Of a stretch of 64,000 nt of DNA, positions 40,323 to 48,041 are shown piece after piece. The first letter of the stretch is position 1; every line of letters starts with the position of its first letter. A model generated the notes under the pieces. The model was given only the letters and a program-made list of their open reading frames with translations. It was not told where the DNA came from and did no database searches. Where the stretch lies: NCBI GenBank assembly GCA_032119595.1, contig JAUMBQ010000008.1:248001-312000 (forward strand), in the 5' to 3' direction. The translations under genes were made by a program, and so were the position numbers. Source of the DNA: JAGIBJ01 sp032119595. Its GTDB lineage: Bacteria; Actinomycetota; Thermoleophilia; Solirubrobacterales; Solirubrobacteraceae.

Positions 40323-41003
40323 GTGACCGTGCAGCACGAAGAGGTCAGCGCCGCGCCGATGGACTGGCCGCGCCACGCCCCCGCCCCGCTCCGCGGTGGC
40401 CCGATCGCGTTTGTTCGGTTCGCCGCGAACAACCACCTGATCAAGCCGCGCTACATCAAGGCGCTGCTGCGATACGTGCGCTACAAGGCCGTGCTTCGCG
40501 GCCGCCTTCAGACGGACGGCCCGTGCTTCATCGGTCCGGGTGTGAAGTTTGAGGTGAGCAAGGGCTCGGTCGTGTCGCTCGGGCGTTGGTCCTGGGTCGG
40601 CGACGATTGCAAGCTGCGCGTGCACGCGGGGCGCCTGGAGATCGGCGCCAAGACCGTGGTCGGGCAGGAGTGCACGTTCTCGACCTACGAGTCGATCACG
40701 CTGGGCCGTGAGTGCATCGTGGCGGACCGTTCGATGTTCATCGACTTCGATCACGCCGTGATGCTGATCGAGAGCCCGATCCGCCAGCAGGGCCTGTATT
40801 CCAAGCCGGTGAGGCTTGGGCACAACGTGTGGGTTGGGTACGGCGCGGCCTTCCTGCGCGGCACGACCACGGGCGACAACGCCATCGTCGGCACCTATGC
40901 CGTTGTGACGAAGGACGTCCCGGCAAACGCCGTGGTCGCGGGCTCCCCGGCCCGCCTCATCCGCATGCGCGATGCGCCGCAGCGGATGCACTTCCCGGAC
41001 TGA
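40323..41003 (+). CDS. Hexapeptide-repeat (left-handed beta-helix) acyltransferase
   Basis: This 226-residue protein, started by GTG, has about 60 basic N-terminal residues followed by left-handed beta-helix repeats: I-G-P-G-V-K-F-E-V, V-S-L-G-R-W-S-W-V-G-D, L-E-I-G-A-K-T-V-V-G and V-R-L-G-H-N-V-W-V-G-Y-G-A. It ends V-V-A-G-S-P-A-R-L-I-R, as in maltose/sialic acid O-acetyltransferases. The likely role is O-acetylation of a sugar. The glycan genes at 42.4-46.7 kb are close but on the other strand. Its stop lies within the first REP-like repeat. Confidence 0.85.
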   Translation: MTVQHEEVSAAPMDWPRHAPAPLRGGPIAFVRFAANNHLIKPRYIKALLRYVRYKAVLRGRLQTDGPCFIGPGVKFEVSKGSVVSLGRWSWVGDDCKLRVHAGRLEIGAKTVVGQECTFSTYESITLGRECIVADRSMFIDFDHAVMLIESPIRQQGLYSKPVRLGHNVWVGYGAAFLRGTTTGDNAIVGTYAVVTKDVPANAVVAGSPARLIRMRDAPQRMHFPD

Positions 41004-41218
41004 GCAGCGCTATCGCGAAGCGAGATCCGTTCTGGCTGAGCCGGTTCTAGGGCGCCAGCCCGGAGCCGGATCTGCCAGGACAGAGATCTGAGCGAGACCG
41101 CGGCGAAGCCGCAACGCCGCCTGAGCAGCGCTATCGCGAAGCGAGATCCGTTCTGGCTGAGCCGGTTTTAGGGCGCCAGCCCGGGGCCGGATCTGCCAGG
41201 ACGGAGATCCGAGCGAGA
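41000..41218. repeat. Two 98-bp REP-like direct repeats between convergent genes
   Basis: Copies at 41000-41097 and 41121-41218 differ at only four positions (period 121). Each contains an imperfect palindrome with arms around AGATCCGTTCTGGC and GCCAGGACAGAGATCT, and an inner CCGG stem. In addition, 19 bp at 41108-41126 are perfectly inverted at 41222-41240, where they form the 3' end of rpf. The layout resembles REP/BIME elements: palindromic, extragenic, paired, and between the ends of convergent genes. The first copy includes the stop codon of the acyltransferase gene. Confidence 0.8.
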
Positions 41219-41223
41219 GCCGC

Positions 41224-41997
41224 TCAGGCGGCGTTGCGGCCGCAGATGGGCCATGGAGCGGTGCCGCGCTGGCGGAGCAGGATGGCGGCGCGCTGATCTT
41301 GCTCGATCTCGGTGGCAGCGGCGGGGTCGCCGGAGCCGCCGACGGACTGCCAGGTGGCGCGGTCGAACTGGTATTTGCCGCGGTAGAGACCGTTGGAGGA
41401 GATGGCTGCGGGGTCGCCTTTGGACTCGCACTGGGCGATCGTGTCGAGGATCGACTGTTCGGTCGGGGTGATCGGGGCGAGGTTCGGCGGAAGGATGACT
41501 TCGGGAACGGTGGGTCCTGCGGTGGTGACGCCGCCGGTGGCGTCGGGGTCGGCGGCGATTTCGACGCCGGCGCCGCCGGTCTCCAGAAGTGCGAAGGCAT
41601 CTTTGATCTGGAGGTAGGTGGGCAGGTCGATGACGCCGTGCGTGGTGATGCCGCGAAGACCTTGGAAGCGTTTGACGACCTTGCGGGTCTTGACGTCGTT
41701 GGAGCCGGTGGCTGCGACGCGGAGCAGCGTCTGTGCGCGGCGGACCTGGTTCTTGCTGACTGAGCGCGGCCGCTCGGTGGCCGCCGGTGCGGGTGCGGCT
41801 TCGGCTTGGGCGCCTTTGGCGGTGGTGCTGCTCGCACCGACGGAGACGCCGCCTTGGGCTGCGTGAGCGACGCCCGGGAGCCCGAGCAGGGACGCGAGCG
41901 TGAGTGCGACGCAAGCGAGCGCGACGGCGTAGGCCGGGCGTGCTGGGGCGTGCAGCGAGGTGCCTGCGGGCGCGTTGTTCGGGGGGATTGCGATCAT
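41224..41997 (-). CDS. Resuscitation-promoting factor (Rpf)-type secreted muralytic enzyme
   Basis: This 257-residue protein has an N-terminal signal peptide (A-Y-A-V-A-L-A-C-V-A-L-T-L, ending G-V-A-H-A-A-Q). A segment resembling a peptidoglycan-binding repeat follows (V-R-R-A-Q-T-L-L, F-Q-G-L-R-G-I-T-T-H-G-V). The C-terminal Rpf domain has I-A-Q-C-E-S-K-G-D-P with the catalytic Glu, Y-R-G-K-Y-Q-F-D-R-A-T-W-Q-S-V-G-G and A-A-I-L-L-R-Q. Rpf enzymes cleave peptidoglycan during growth and exit from dormancy in actinobacteria. A c-di-AMP riboswitch lies immediately upstream, as for other actinobacterial rpf genes. The ATG at 41997 has no good Shine-Dalgarno of its own. Confidence 0.9.
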   Translation of the reverse strand: MIAIPPNNAPAGTSLHAPARPAYAVALACVALTLASLLGLPGVAHAAQGGVSVGASSTTAKGAQAEAAPAPAATERPRSVSKNQVRRAQTLLRVAATGSNDVKTRKVVKRFQGLRGITTHGVIDLPTYLQIKDAFALLETGGAGVEIAADPDATGGVTTAGPTVPEVILPPNLAPITPTEQSILDTIAQCESKGDPAAISSNGLYRGKYQFDRATWQSVGGSGDPAAATEIEQDQRAAILLRQRGTAPWPICGRNAA

Positions 41998-42002
41998 GCG
42001 TT

Positions 42003-42145
42003 GGTCGCCTACGGGGTTAGCTGACGGGCTCGCGCTTTGCGCTACACCAGCGTGGCTGGTGATTCGCCCCTGGACCCGTGGGGTTGGGTCCAATGGTTCC
42101 CCCGTTCGCAGTGGGTGACTGCGACTCGGCGTCGTGCTTGGTTCG
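42003..42145 (-). ncRNA. ydaO/yuaA-type c-di-AMP riboswitch upstream of rpf
   Basis: On the minus strand the conserved blocks follow in order: GGGGGAACC near 42098, paired arms GGACCC and GGGTCC, GGGGCGAATC ending near 42061, a hairpin ACCAGC...GCTGGT, and the 3' hallmark CCCGTCAGCTAACCCCGTAGGCG at 42025-42003 (23 nt). These are the signatures of the ydaO class, which binds cyclic di-AMP and usually turns off cell-wall hydrolase genes. The aptamer ends only about 5 nt before the rpf ATG, so control probably acts on translation start or on overlapping structure. The 5' boundary is approximate. Confidence 0.88.
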
Positions 42146-42359
42146 GGTCGTAACCTAACGGTTCTTTCGGCGTGAAGCGGCCCGTTCCTTAGGCGTGTGA
42201 CCGGCCCCACAGTTCCGTTTTCCCGCTCGTTGCGGCTTTTGAGCCCTGCAAGGGCGGGCCCAGAGTGGACTTCGGCAGCGAGGTGAAGTCCGTTCGTTTT
42301 GGCGCTTCGCAGCTGGCCGATCGGCAGATACCGGAACTTGCGATCGACAGATTCCGGGT

Positions 42360-42374
42360 GGCGGCGATGCCGCC
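42360..42374 (-). terminator. Hairpin after the GT4 gene, weak terminator candidate
   Basis: GGCGGC and GCCGCC flank GAT, 9 nt past the GT4 stop on the minus strand. There is no T-run, so it may stabilise the 3' end rather than terminate transcription. Confidence 0.35.
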
Positions 42375-42382
42375 AACGCGGC

Positions 42383-43576
42383 TCAGAGTTCGAGCGTGGC
42401 GGCCGCGGGCATGCCGCGCAGACCGGTGTAGAGCGCGAGGGTGTGGTCCGCGATCTCATCCCAGTCGAACCTGCGCACGTGCTCGCGCGCGTCCTCGATG
42501 AGGGCCGCACGCAGGTCGCCGTCGGTGAGGCCAAGCTCGATCGCTAGGCCGAGCGCGATGGGGTCGCGTGCCGTGAACCGCAGGCCAGCGGTCTCAGGCA
42601 CGATCTCGCGCAGACCGCCAGTGTCGGCCACGATGCACACGCAGCCGCTGGCCATCGCTTCCAGGGCAACGAGACCGAACGGCTCATAGATCGATGGGAT
42701 CACGCAGAGGTCGGCGACCGCGTAGAGGGAGTGCAGCTCGCGGTCTTCGACCCAGCCGAGGAAGGTGCCGTATTGATCGAGGTCGAGTTCGGCGGCCTGG
42801 GCACGGAGTTCTTCCTCATGGGTCCCTGAGCCGGCCACCACGAACCTGACCTTGCCGAGATCGCGGATGACCCGGGGGAGCGCTTCGAGCGCCAGCTGGA
42901 AGCCCTTCTCGTAGACCAGGCGGCCGGCCAGGATCACGAGGCGCTCATCCGGGGCCGCGAAGCGAGCGCGGTACTCGACGAGGTCGGCAACGGGACGAAG
43001 ATCCGTGGGGTCAATGCCGTTCGGGATGACCTCGATCCGCGAGGGGAAGAGGTCGAAGATCTCGCTGCAGTGGCCCTGCATGTATTCCGAACAGGCGATC
43101 ACGCGGGACGCGTCGTGCGTCATCCAGCGCTCGACCCCGTGAATGTGCGACTGCGGGTAGTTCTCGACCCAACCCTGGTGGCGACCGTGTTCGGTGGCGT
43201 GCACGGTGACAACCCACGGGGCGCCAGCGTCCTTGGCAAGGGCGCAACCGGCACGAGCGACCAGCCAGTCGTGGCCGTGAACGACGTCGAACGACATCTC
43301 GGCTTCGAGCGCGCGTCCGGCGGCGATCATGTCGTCGTTCATGTGCTCGATCCATGCGACGAACTCGTCCACGTCGCGGGGACGCGACGGCTCGGGGACG
43401 CGGTGAACGGTGACGCCGCGCTGCACTGCGGACTCTGGGAGTGCGCGATCGCCGCGAGTGAGGACGTGCACGTCGACACCACGACGCGAGAGTGCCTCCG
43501 CGAGTTTGCAGACGTGACGAGCCAGACCGCCCTCGACGATCGGCGGGTACTCCCAGGTGAGGATCAGTAGGCGCAC
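42383..43576 (-). CDS. GT4 glycosyltransferase, Rv3032-type alpha-1,4-glucosyltransferase (putative)
   Basis: The GTG at 43576 gives 397 residues beginning V-R-L-L-I-L-T-W-E-Y-P-P, the start of glycogen-synthase-like GT4 enzymes. Motifs are G-G-L-A-R-H-V, H-G-H-D-W-L, V-I-P-N-G-I-D and the GT4 Glu pair E-P-F-G-L-V-A-L-E-A-M-A. With a GH57 enzyme and a methyltransferase directly upstream, the layout matches mycobacterial Rv3030-Rv3031-Rv3032. There Rv3032 extends the alpha-1,4-glucan of methylglucose lipopolysaccharide and glycogen. The pathway is inferred from family and context. Confidence 0.85.
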   Translation of the reverse strand: MRLLILTWEYPPIVEGGLARHVCKLAEALSRRGVDVHVLTRGDRALPESAVQRGVTVHRVPEPSRPRDVDEFVAWIEHMNDDMIAAGRALEAEMSFDVVHGHDWLVARAGCALAKDAGAPWVVTVHATEHGRHQGWVENYPQSHIHGVERWMTHDASRVIACSEYMQGHCSEIFDLFPSRIEVIPNGIDPTDLRPVADLVEYRARFAAPDERLVILAGRLVYEKGFQLALEALPRVIRDLGKVRFVVAGSGTHEEELRAQAAELDLDQYGTFLGWVEDRELHSLYAVADLCVIPSIYEPFGLVALEAMASGCVCIVADTGGLREIVPETAGLRFTARDPIALGLAIELGLTDGDLRAALIEDAREHVRRFDWDEIADHTLALYTGLRGMPAAATLEL

Positions 43577-43583
43577 GGAAAGG

Positions 43584-44981
43584 TCAGCCGACGGCAAGCG
43601 CGTCCTGCGCAAGATCGGGAGCGAGGTGACGCAGCCGGGGCGCAGAGGACGGTAGCGATCCGGAGCGCTGGTCGACCGCCTGCCGGTGTCCGGCGAACCG
43701 AGACCACGCGTAGGCGGCGGTGCGATCTTCGGCCACCATGAACGCCCAGTCACTGCTCTGGAGGGCGAGAAGGTCACGCAGGGTGGCCTCGGAGACCGAG
43801 CCCGGCGCGCGGCCGGCGAGCACCGCGAGTTCGGCACGGCGAAGCTCCCACGCGATCGTCGCGACTGAGGTTCCGGTCCACGTCCGAAGGTCGCGGTCGC
43901 GACCCCAGGTGCTGGGCGGTGGAGCCGGTGCGGTCGCGAGCTGCCCGGTGGCCTCCTGCACGTTGAGGAGGTCGTCGGCCTGCATGAGGTCGATCCCGCG
44001 TTCCTTCAGAGCGACCACCACCTCGGCGAGGAAGATCGGCCCTTCGTGCCACCAGTGACCGAACAGTTCGGTATCGAACGCAACGACCAACGATTTCCCG
44101 CCGGCTGTGCGCTCGGCCGCGAGAGCCGCCCATTCGTGCGCATGGGCGCGCGCACGCGCGGCTCCCCTCTCGGGGTCGTAGGCGGTGCCGTCGTTGGCCC
44201 AGAGCTGGTGGTTCTGGAAGCTTCGCCGGTGCGTATCGCGGTAGTCGCCGTGGCCGGGATACCCGGTGTGATGCCACACGGCGTCGATCAGCGGGCGATC
44301 GATCGGGGCGATCCGCAGACCGCCAGGGGTGCGCCAAGGCTCCAGCGCGGCCTCCGCGGCGGCGGCGACTTCGATGCACACGCTGCGTACGCCTTCGTCG
44401 ACGAGCGATCCTTCGAGCTCGGGATCCCACGCGCATTCCGGGAGCCAAAAGCCACCGTTCCAGTGGTCGGCCCGGCGACGATGGGAGGCGGTTCCCGTTC
44501 CGACCTGGAGGCGAATGCCGGCCTCGGTGGCGAGCAGCGGCAGCACCGCGTGTGTGGCCGCCGAGGTCCACGTCGAGACGGCCGCGAGCGGAGCGAGGAG
44601 GTCGCCTTCGGCTGCGCGGACCTGCTCGAGCGCGTCCTCGTGGACGGCCCAAGAGTGTTCGCTCGCTCGCAGCTCTCCAGCAAGTTCGGGTTTGAGCGCC
44701 AGCCAGCGACGGTCCTCGTCGTGCGTGCCGCGACGAACGACGTCCAGGAAATGCTCGAGGCGCTCGGCTCCACCCGGTGCCTCGAGCTGGTCGCCGACGA
44801 CCGGCGTCAGCGACACCGTGAGCGGCGCGGCACTGGCGAGCTCTGCGATCGGCAGGTAGGAGGTCGCGTAGACCTCCCAGAGCCATTCTTCACCGAACGG
44901 CCACGTGCCATAGCCGTGCACGTACGGCATGTGCGTGTGCAGGACGATGGCGAGCGCGCCGCGCCCCGCGGGGCCCGTCAC
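43584..44981 (-). CDS. GH57 family 1,4-alpha-glucan branching enzyme (Rv3031-type)
   Basis: This 465-residue GH57 protein has conserved region 1 V-L-H-T-H-M-P-Y-V, region 3 with W-L-P-E-C-A-W (E being the likely nucleophile), and region 4 with A-F-D-T-E-L-F-G-H-W-W (D being the likely acid/base). A C-terminal helical domain with S-S-D-W-A-F-M-V is typical of GH57 branching enzymes (DUF1957). It introduces alpha-1,6 branches. Its ATG overlaps the methyltransferase stop (44978-44981) and its stop lies 7 nt before the GT4 start. Confidence 0.88.
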   Translation of the reverse strand: MTGPAGRGALAIVLHTHMPYVHGYGTWPFGEEWLWEVYATSYLPIAELASAAPLTVSLTPVVGDQLEAPGGAERLEHFLDVVRRGTHDEDRRWLALKPELAGELRASEHSWAVHEDALEQVRAAEGDLLAPLAAVSTWTSAATHAVLPLLATEAGIRLQVGTGTASHRRRADHWNGGFWLPECAWDPELEGSLVDEGVRSVCIEVAAAAEAALEPWRTPGGLRIAPIDRPLIDAVWHHTGYPGHGDYRDTHRRSFQNHQLWANDGTAYDPERGAARARAHAHEWAALAAERTAGGKSLVVAFDTELFGHWWHEGPIFLAEVVVALKERGIDLMQADDLLNVQEATGQLATAPAPPPSTWGRDRDLRTWTGTSVATIAWELRRAELAVLAGRAPGSVSEATLRDLLALQSSDWAFMVAEDRTAAYAWSRFAGHRQAVDQRSGSLPSSAPRLRHLAPDLAQDALAVG

Positions 44982-45745
44982 GGCCGCAGCACCGCGATGA
45001 GATCAAGCGACGTGGTGAGATCGCCCTGACGCATCGCGAAGTCCCTGTGGTTGATCGCCGGGATGAAGCGGTCGTAGAACGGCTTCGTGAACTTCATCCG
45101 CTTGTGGACCGTGTCCCACCCAGCGTGGCGGATCGCCAGCTCGTGGATGCGCAGCTTGCGGGCGTGCCAGAGACCAAACATCTCGACGTTCGGCGTGACC
45201 TTGCGGCACAGCGCTTCGAACTCGTGCGGCTTGTACTCGTAGACGTGCCACGGGTTGTCGGAGCGCTCGGCGCCCTTCGGGGCGAGCGTGAGCACGTTGG
45301 GCGTCGACACGTAGAGCGCGCCGCCCGGCGACAGGCGCGACGCGAACTTCTCGAGCAGCAGCTCGGGCTGCTGCACATGCTCGACGGTCTGCAGGAAGAC
45401 GATGGCGTCGCAGGGCTCGTCGTATTCCTCGACGAGCTCGCGCGCGAACTTCAGGTTCGGACGGACGTAGCGAAGCCGCGCATGCTCGTGCGCCTCAGGA
45501 TTTGCGTCGACGCCAGTGACGCTGGTCGCCCCGGCCGCCGCGAGGATGTCGCTGCCGTAGCCCTCGCCACAGGCCATGTCGACGACGCGCTTGCCGGCGA
45601 GCTGCTCGGCGATCCAGCGATACACCACAAGATGGCGCTGGTACCAGTAGTTCTCGACGGGCACATCGGGCAGCGTGCGCTCCCCAGTGAGCTCGAGCGG
45701 CGGCACTCCGGCCGGCTGGTTCTCTTGGACGATCGGAGCGGTCAC
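44978..45745 (-). CDS. SAM-dependent methyltransferase (Rv3030-type, putative sugar O-methyltransferase)
   Basis: This 255-residue class I methyltransferase has motif I V-V-D-M-A-C-G-E-G-Y-G-S, post-I V-T-G-V-D-A-N-P, and F-L-Q-T-V-E-H-V-Q, then Y-V-S-T-P-N. The N-terminal motif is E-N-Y-W-Y-Q-R-H-L-V-V-Y. In mycobacteria the homologue at this position is linked to methylation of methylglucose lipopolysaccharide. It is the first gene of a three-gene minus-strand operon and is divergent from the next methyltransferase gene, with only 38 nt between start codons. Confidence 0.82.
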   Translation of the reverse strand: MTAPIVQENQPAGVPPLELTGERTLPDVPVENYWYQRHLVVYRWIAEQLAGKRVVDMACGEGYGSDILAAAGATSVTGVDANPEAHEHARLRYVRPNLKFARELVEEYDEPCDAIVFLQTVEHVQQPELLLEKFASRLSPGGALYVSTPNVLTLAPKGAERSDNPWHVYEYKPHEFEALCRKVTPNVEMFGLWHARKLRIHELAIRHAGWDTVHKRMKFTKPFYDRFIPAINHRDFAMRQGDLTTSLDLIAVLRP

Positions 45746-45783
45746 CGCGTGCGAGGCTACTCCTCGGTAACTTCTTCCGCCTG

Positions 45784-46692
45784 ATGGCTGCCCCTGATAC
45801 TGCAGAAGAGATCCGCGACGTCAATACGCGCTACCACGATGGTGCCGCTGATTCGTACGACGCCAAGTGGGGAATCGATTACGGCGACATCGGCCAGAGC
45901 CAGGTGCTCATGAAGGCCGAGAAGGTCTTCGGCAAGCCCGTCCCGCACTTCGCCTCCGCGCTGGAGATCGGCGCCGGCACCGGCTACTTCTCGCTCAACC
46001 TCGCGCTCGCCGGCGTGATCGGCGAACTCACCTGCACCGACATCTCCCCGGGGATGCTCAAGGCGCTCAAGGGCAACGCCAAAGCCCTCGGCATCCCGGT
46101 GAAGACCAAGACGGTCGACGCCGAGACCCTCCCCTTCCCGGACAACTCCTTCGATCTCGTGCTCGGCCACGCGATCCTGCACCACATCCCGGATCTCGAC
46201 CAGGCCTTCCGCGAATTCAACCGCGTCCTGAAGCCCGGCGGCAAGATCTTCTTCGCCGGCGAGCCGTCGAAGATCGGCGACCAGATCGCGCAGTACCCCA
46301 AGCGCGCGGCCGTCAAGGTTGCGCCGCTGTGGCGCAGGGCGATGCGGGCTCGCAAGGCTGCAGCTTGGGGCGACGCCCCCGGCGATCAGTACCACGGCCT
46401 CGAGCACATGGTCGACGTGCACGCGTTCGTTCCGTCGTCGCTGTCGGCGCACGCGGATCAGGCTGGCTTTGACGACGTGAAGGTCTCGGGCGAAGAGCTC
46501 CTGGCCAACTGGTTCGGTTGGACGAACCGGGCGCTCGAATCGACCGCCGACCCGTACTCGATCCCCAGCGCGTGGCGTTGGTACGCGTACCGCGGGTACC
46601 TCGCCTTCCAGCAGGTCGACCGCCATCTGCTCGAGGGTCGCCTCCCGACGCAGATCTTCTACAACCTGATGGTCACCGCCACCAAGAAGTAG
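45784..46692 (+). CDS. Class I SAM-dependent methyltransferase
   Basis: This 302-residue methyltransferase has motif I A-L-E-I-G-A-G-T-G-Y-F-S, the acidic C-T-D-I-S-P-G-M-L, F-D-L-V-L-G-H-A-I-L-H-H, then L-K-P-G-G-K-I-F-F-A-G-E-P. The pattern resembles UbiE/methyltransferase-11 proteins. The C-terminal 90 residues (W-F-G-W-T-N-R-A-L, Y-A-Y-R-G-Y-L-A-F) are aromatic and may bind a lipid or glycan. It diverges from the GH57/GT4 operon and may share its promoter region. The substrate is unknown. Confidence 0.8.
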   Translation: MAAPDTAEEIRDVNTRYHDGAADSYDAKWGIDYGDIGQSQVLMKAEKVFGKPVPHFASALEIGAGTGYFSLNLALAGVIGELTCTDISPGMLKALKGNAKALGIPVKTKTVDAETLPFPDNSFDLVLGHAILHHIPDLDQAFREFNRVLKPGGKIFFAGEPSKIGDQIAQYPKRAAVKVAPLWRRAMRARKAAAWGDAPGDQYHGLEHMVDVHAFVPSSLSAHADQAGFDDVKVSGEELLANWFGWTNRALESTADPYSIPSAWRWYAYRGYLAFQQVDRHLLEGRLPTQIFYNLMVTATKK

Positions 46693-46739
46693 CCGCGTCC
46701 GGGTGATCGGCGCCTAGGCGCCAGCTCGTATCCGACCAA

Positions 46740-46764
46740 TAGCCCGCGCGTTTGGCGCGGGCTA
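46740..46764. terminator. Perfect 10-bp hairpin between the methyltransferase and Lon-domain genes
   Basis: TAGCCCGCGC and GCGCGGGCTA flank GTTTG. A further palindrome, GGCGCCTAGGCGCC, lies at 46708-46721. No T-run follows, so termination efficiency is uncertain. The next gene starts 15 nt after the hairpin. Confidence 0.5.
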
Positions 46765-46778
46765 GCCTTGCCTTGCTG

Positions 46779-47402
46779 ATGCCCGCGACCGAACGCCTCC
46801 CGCTCTTCCTGCTGCCGCTCTCTGCGCTGCCGGGCGAGGAGGTGCCGCTCCACGTCTTCGAGCCGCGGTACCGCTCGCTCGTGCGCCATTGCCTTGACGC
46901 CGAATCCGAGTTCGGCGTGTTGTACGTCGATGACGACGGCGTGCGGGAAATCGGCTGCGCCGTGCGCATTGATCGCATCGCTCAAGAGCACGAGGACGGG
47001 CGTTTGGACATCGTCACGCGCGGCACCCGCCGATTCCAACTCGCGGGCGAGGTCGAAGAGTCGACGTTCCCGGAGGCCCCGGTCGTGTGGGTCGCCGACG
47101 AGCCGGTTGACCCCCATCACGAGGAGGCCGGCGAAGACGATGCCGCCGCGCTGTTCGGCGAGCTCGCCCAGCGCGTCACGGGTTCAATCCCTGATCTTGG
47201 CCGCGAGGGCGAGGCCTCCTTCCGAATCGCCTCCCACGTCGCCTTCGGCAGCGCCGCCAAGCAGGGGCTACTGGAGCTACGCTCTGAGGCAGCGCGGCTC
47301 GATCTCCTGGCTCGCCTGCTGCGTGCGGCGATCGCCAGGCTGGCGCAGGTCGAACTCCGGCAGGCCCAGGCCCGGAGTAACGGAAAAGTCCACTTTGAGT
47401 AG
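46779..47402 (+). CDS. Lon N-terminal (LON substrate-binding) domain protein
   Basis: This 207-residue protein consists of the LON domain only: L-P-L-F-L-L-P-L-S-A-L-P-G-E-E-V-P-L-H-V-F-E-P-R-Y, then I-G-C-A-V-R-I and G-T-R-R-F-Q-L. A helical C-terminus follows (L-L-A-R-L-L-R-A-A-I-A-R). The ATPase and protease parts of Lon are absent. Such stand-alone proteins are common in actinobacteria; their function is not established. The ATG at 46779 was chosen; the frame is open slightly upstream. Confidence 0.85.
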   Translation: MPATERLPLFLLPLSALPGEEVPLHVFEPRYRSLVRHCLDAESEFGVLYVDDDGVREIGCAVRIDRIAQEHEDGRLDIVTRGTRRFQLAGEVEESTFPEAPVVWVADEPVDPHHEEAGEDDAAALFGELAQRVTGSIPDLGREGEASFRIASHVAFGSAAKQGLLELRSEAARLDLLARLLRAAIARLAQVELRQAQARSNGKVHFE

Positions 47403-47483
47403 CAAACCAAGCGTTTAAGCGCCAACTTTGGTGAATTTACCCGCGCGCGCGTCACAAAATCGACTGAGCGACCAGGTACTACC

Positions 47484-48041
47484 GTGGCTGCCCCCGGCCC
47501 CAGCGACGCAGCACTCCTGTCCGATCGCCTCGACCCCGCCGAATCCTTCTCGGCGTTTTACCGCCGCCACGCGCGCGGCGTCCTGACGTTCTGCGCCAGC
47601 AAGGGCCTGAGCGCCCACGACGCTGCCGACCTGACCTCCGAGATCTTCATCGTCGCGCTCTGCGCCCGCTACCGCTTCGATGTTGCCTTGGGCCAGTCCG
47701 CCGCCCCCTGGCTCTACTCCATCGCGTCGAACGTGCTCGCCGGGACCCACCGCAAGAACTCACGTGAGCGCGCCGCACATGCGCGGCTACAGGCCGAGCG
47801 GACCGACCTCACCGAGCGAGACCTTGCCGAATACACCGAGCTCCGGGAAGACGTCGAGCGCGCCCTTGGTCACATCGCAGAGCTGCCGGTAGCCCAGCGT
47901 GCGGCGATCGTCGGCCGGCATCTCGAGGATTCGGAATACGTGGAGATCGCCCACCAAGAAGGTGTCTCCGAACAGGTCGTCCGGCAACGCGTGAGCCGTG
48001 CCCTGACTACCGTCCGCGAGCGCATGGGAGGCGGGGCATGA
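47484..48041 (+). CDS. ECF-type RNA polymerase sigma factor
   Basis: This 185-residue sigma-70 family protein has region 2 (F-S-A-F-Y-R-R-H-A, then A-A-D-L-T-S-E-I-F and P-W-L-Y-S-I-A-S-N-V-L) and region 4 (L-P-V-A-Q-R-A-A-I-V-G-R-H, then V-E-I-A-H-Q-E-G-V-S, V-V-R-Q-R-V-S-R-A). It starts with GTG at 47484. The stop overlaps the start of the next gene, a single-pass membrane protein, which suggests a sigma/anti-sigma-like pair. The 81-nt upstream region is AT-richer than its surroundings, but I could not place a promoter. Confidence 0.9.
   Translation: MAAPGPSDAALLSDRLDPAESFSAFYRRHARGVLTFCASKGLSAHDAADLTSEIFIVALCARYRFDVALGQSAAPWLYSIASNVLAGTHRKNSRERAAHARLQAERTDLTERDLAEYTELREDVERALGHIAELPVAQRAAIVGRHLEDSEYVEIAHQEGVSEQVVRQRVSRALTTVRERMGGGA

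Noticed and set aside
41108..41240. Rho-independent terminator formed by the 19-bp inverted repeat
   Set aside because: The arms are almost 100 bp apart and no T-run follows, so a simple terminator is unlikely. The REP-like interpretation fits better.
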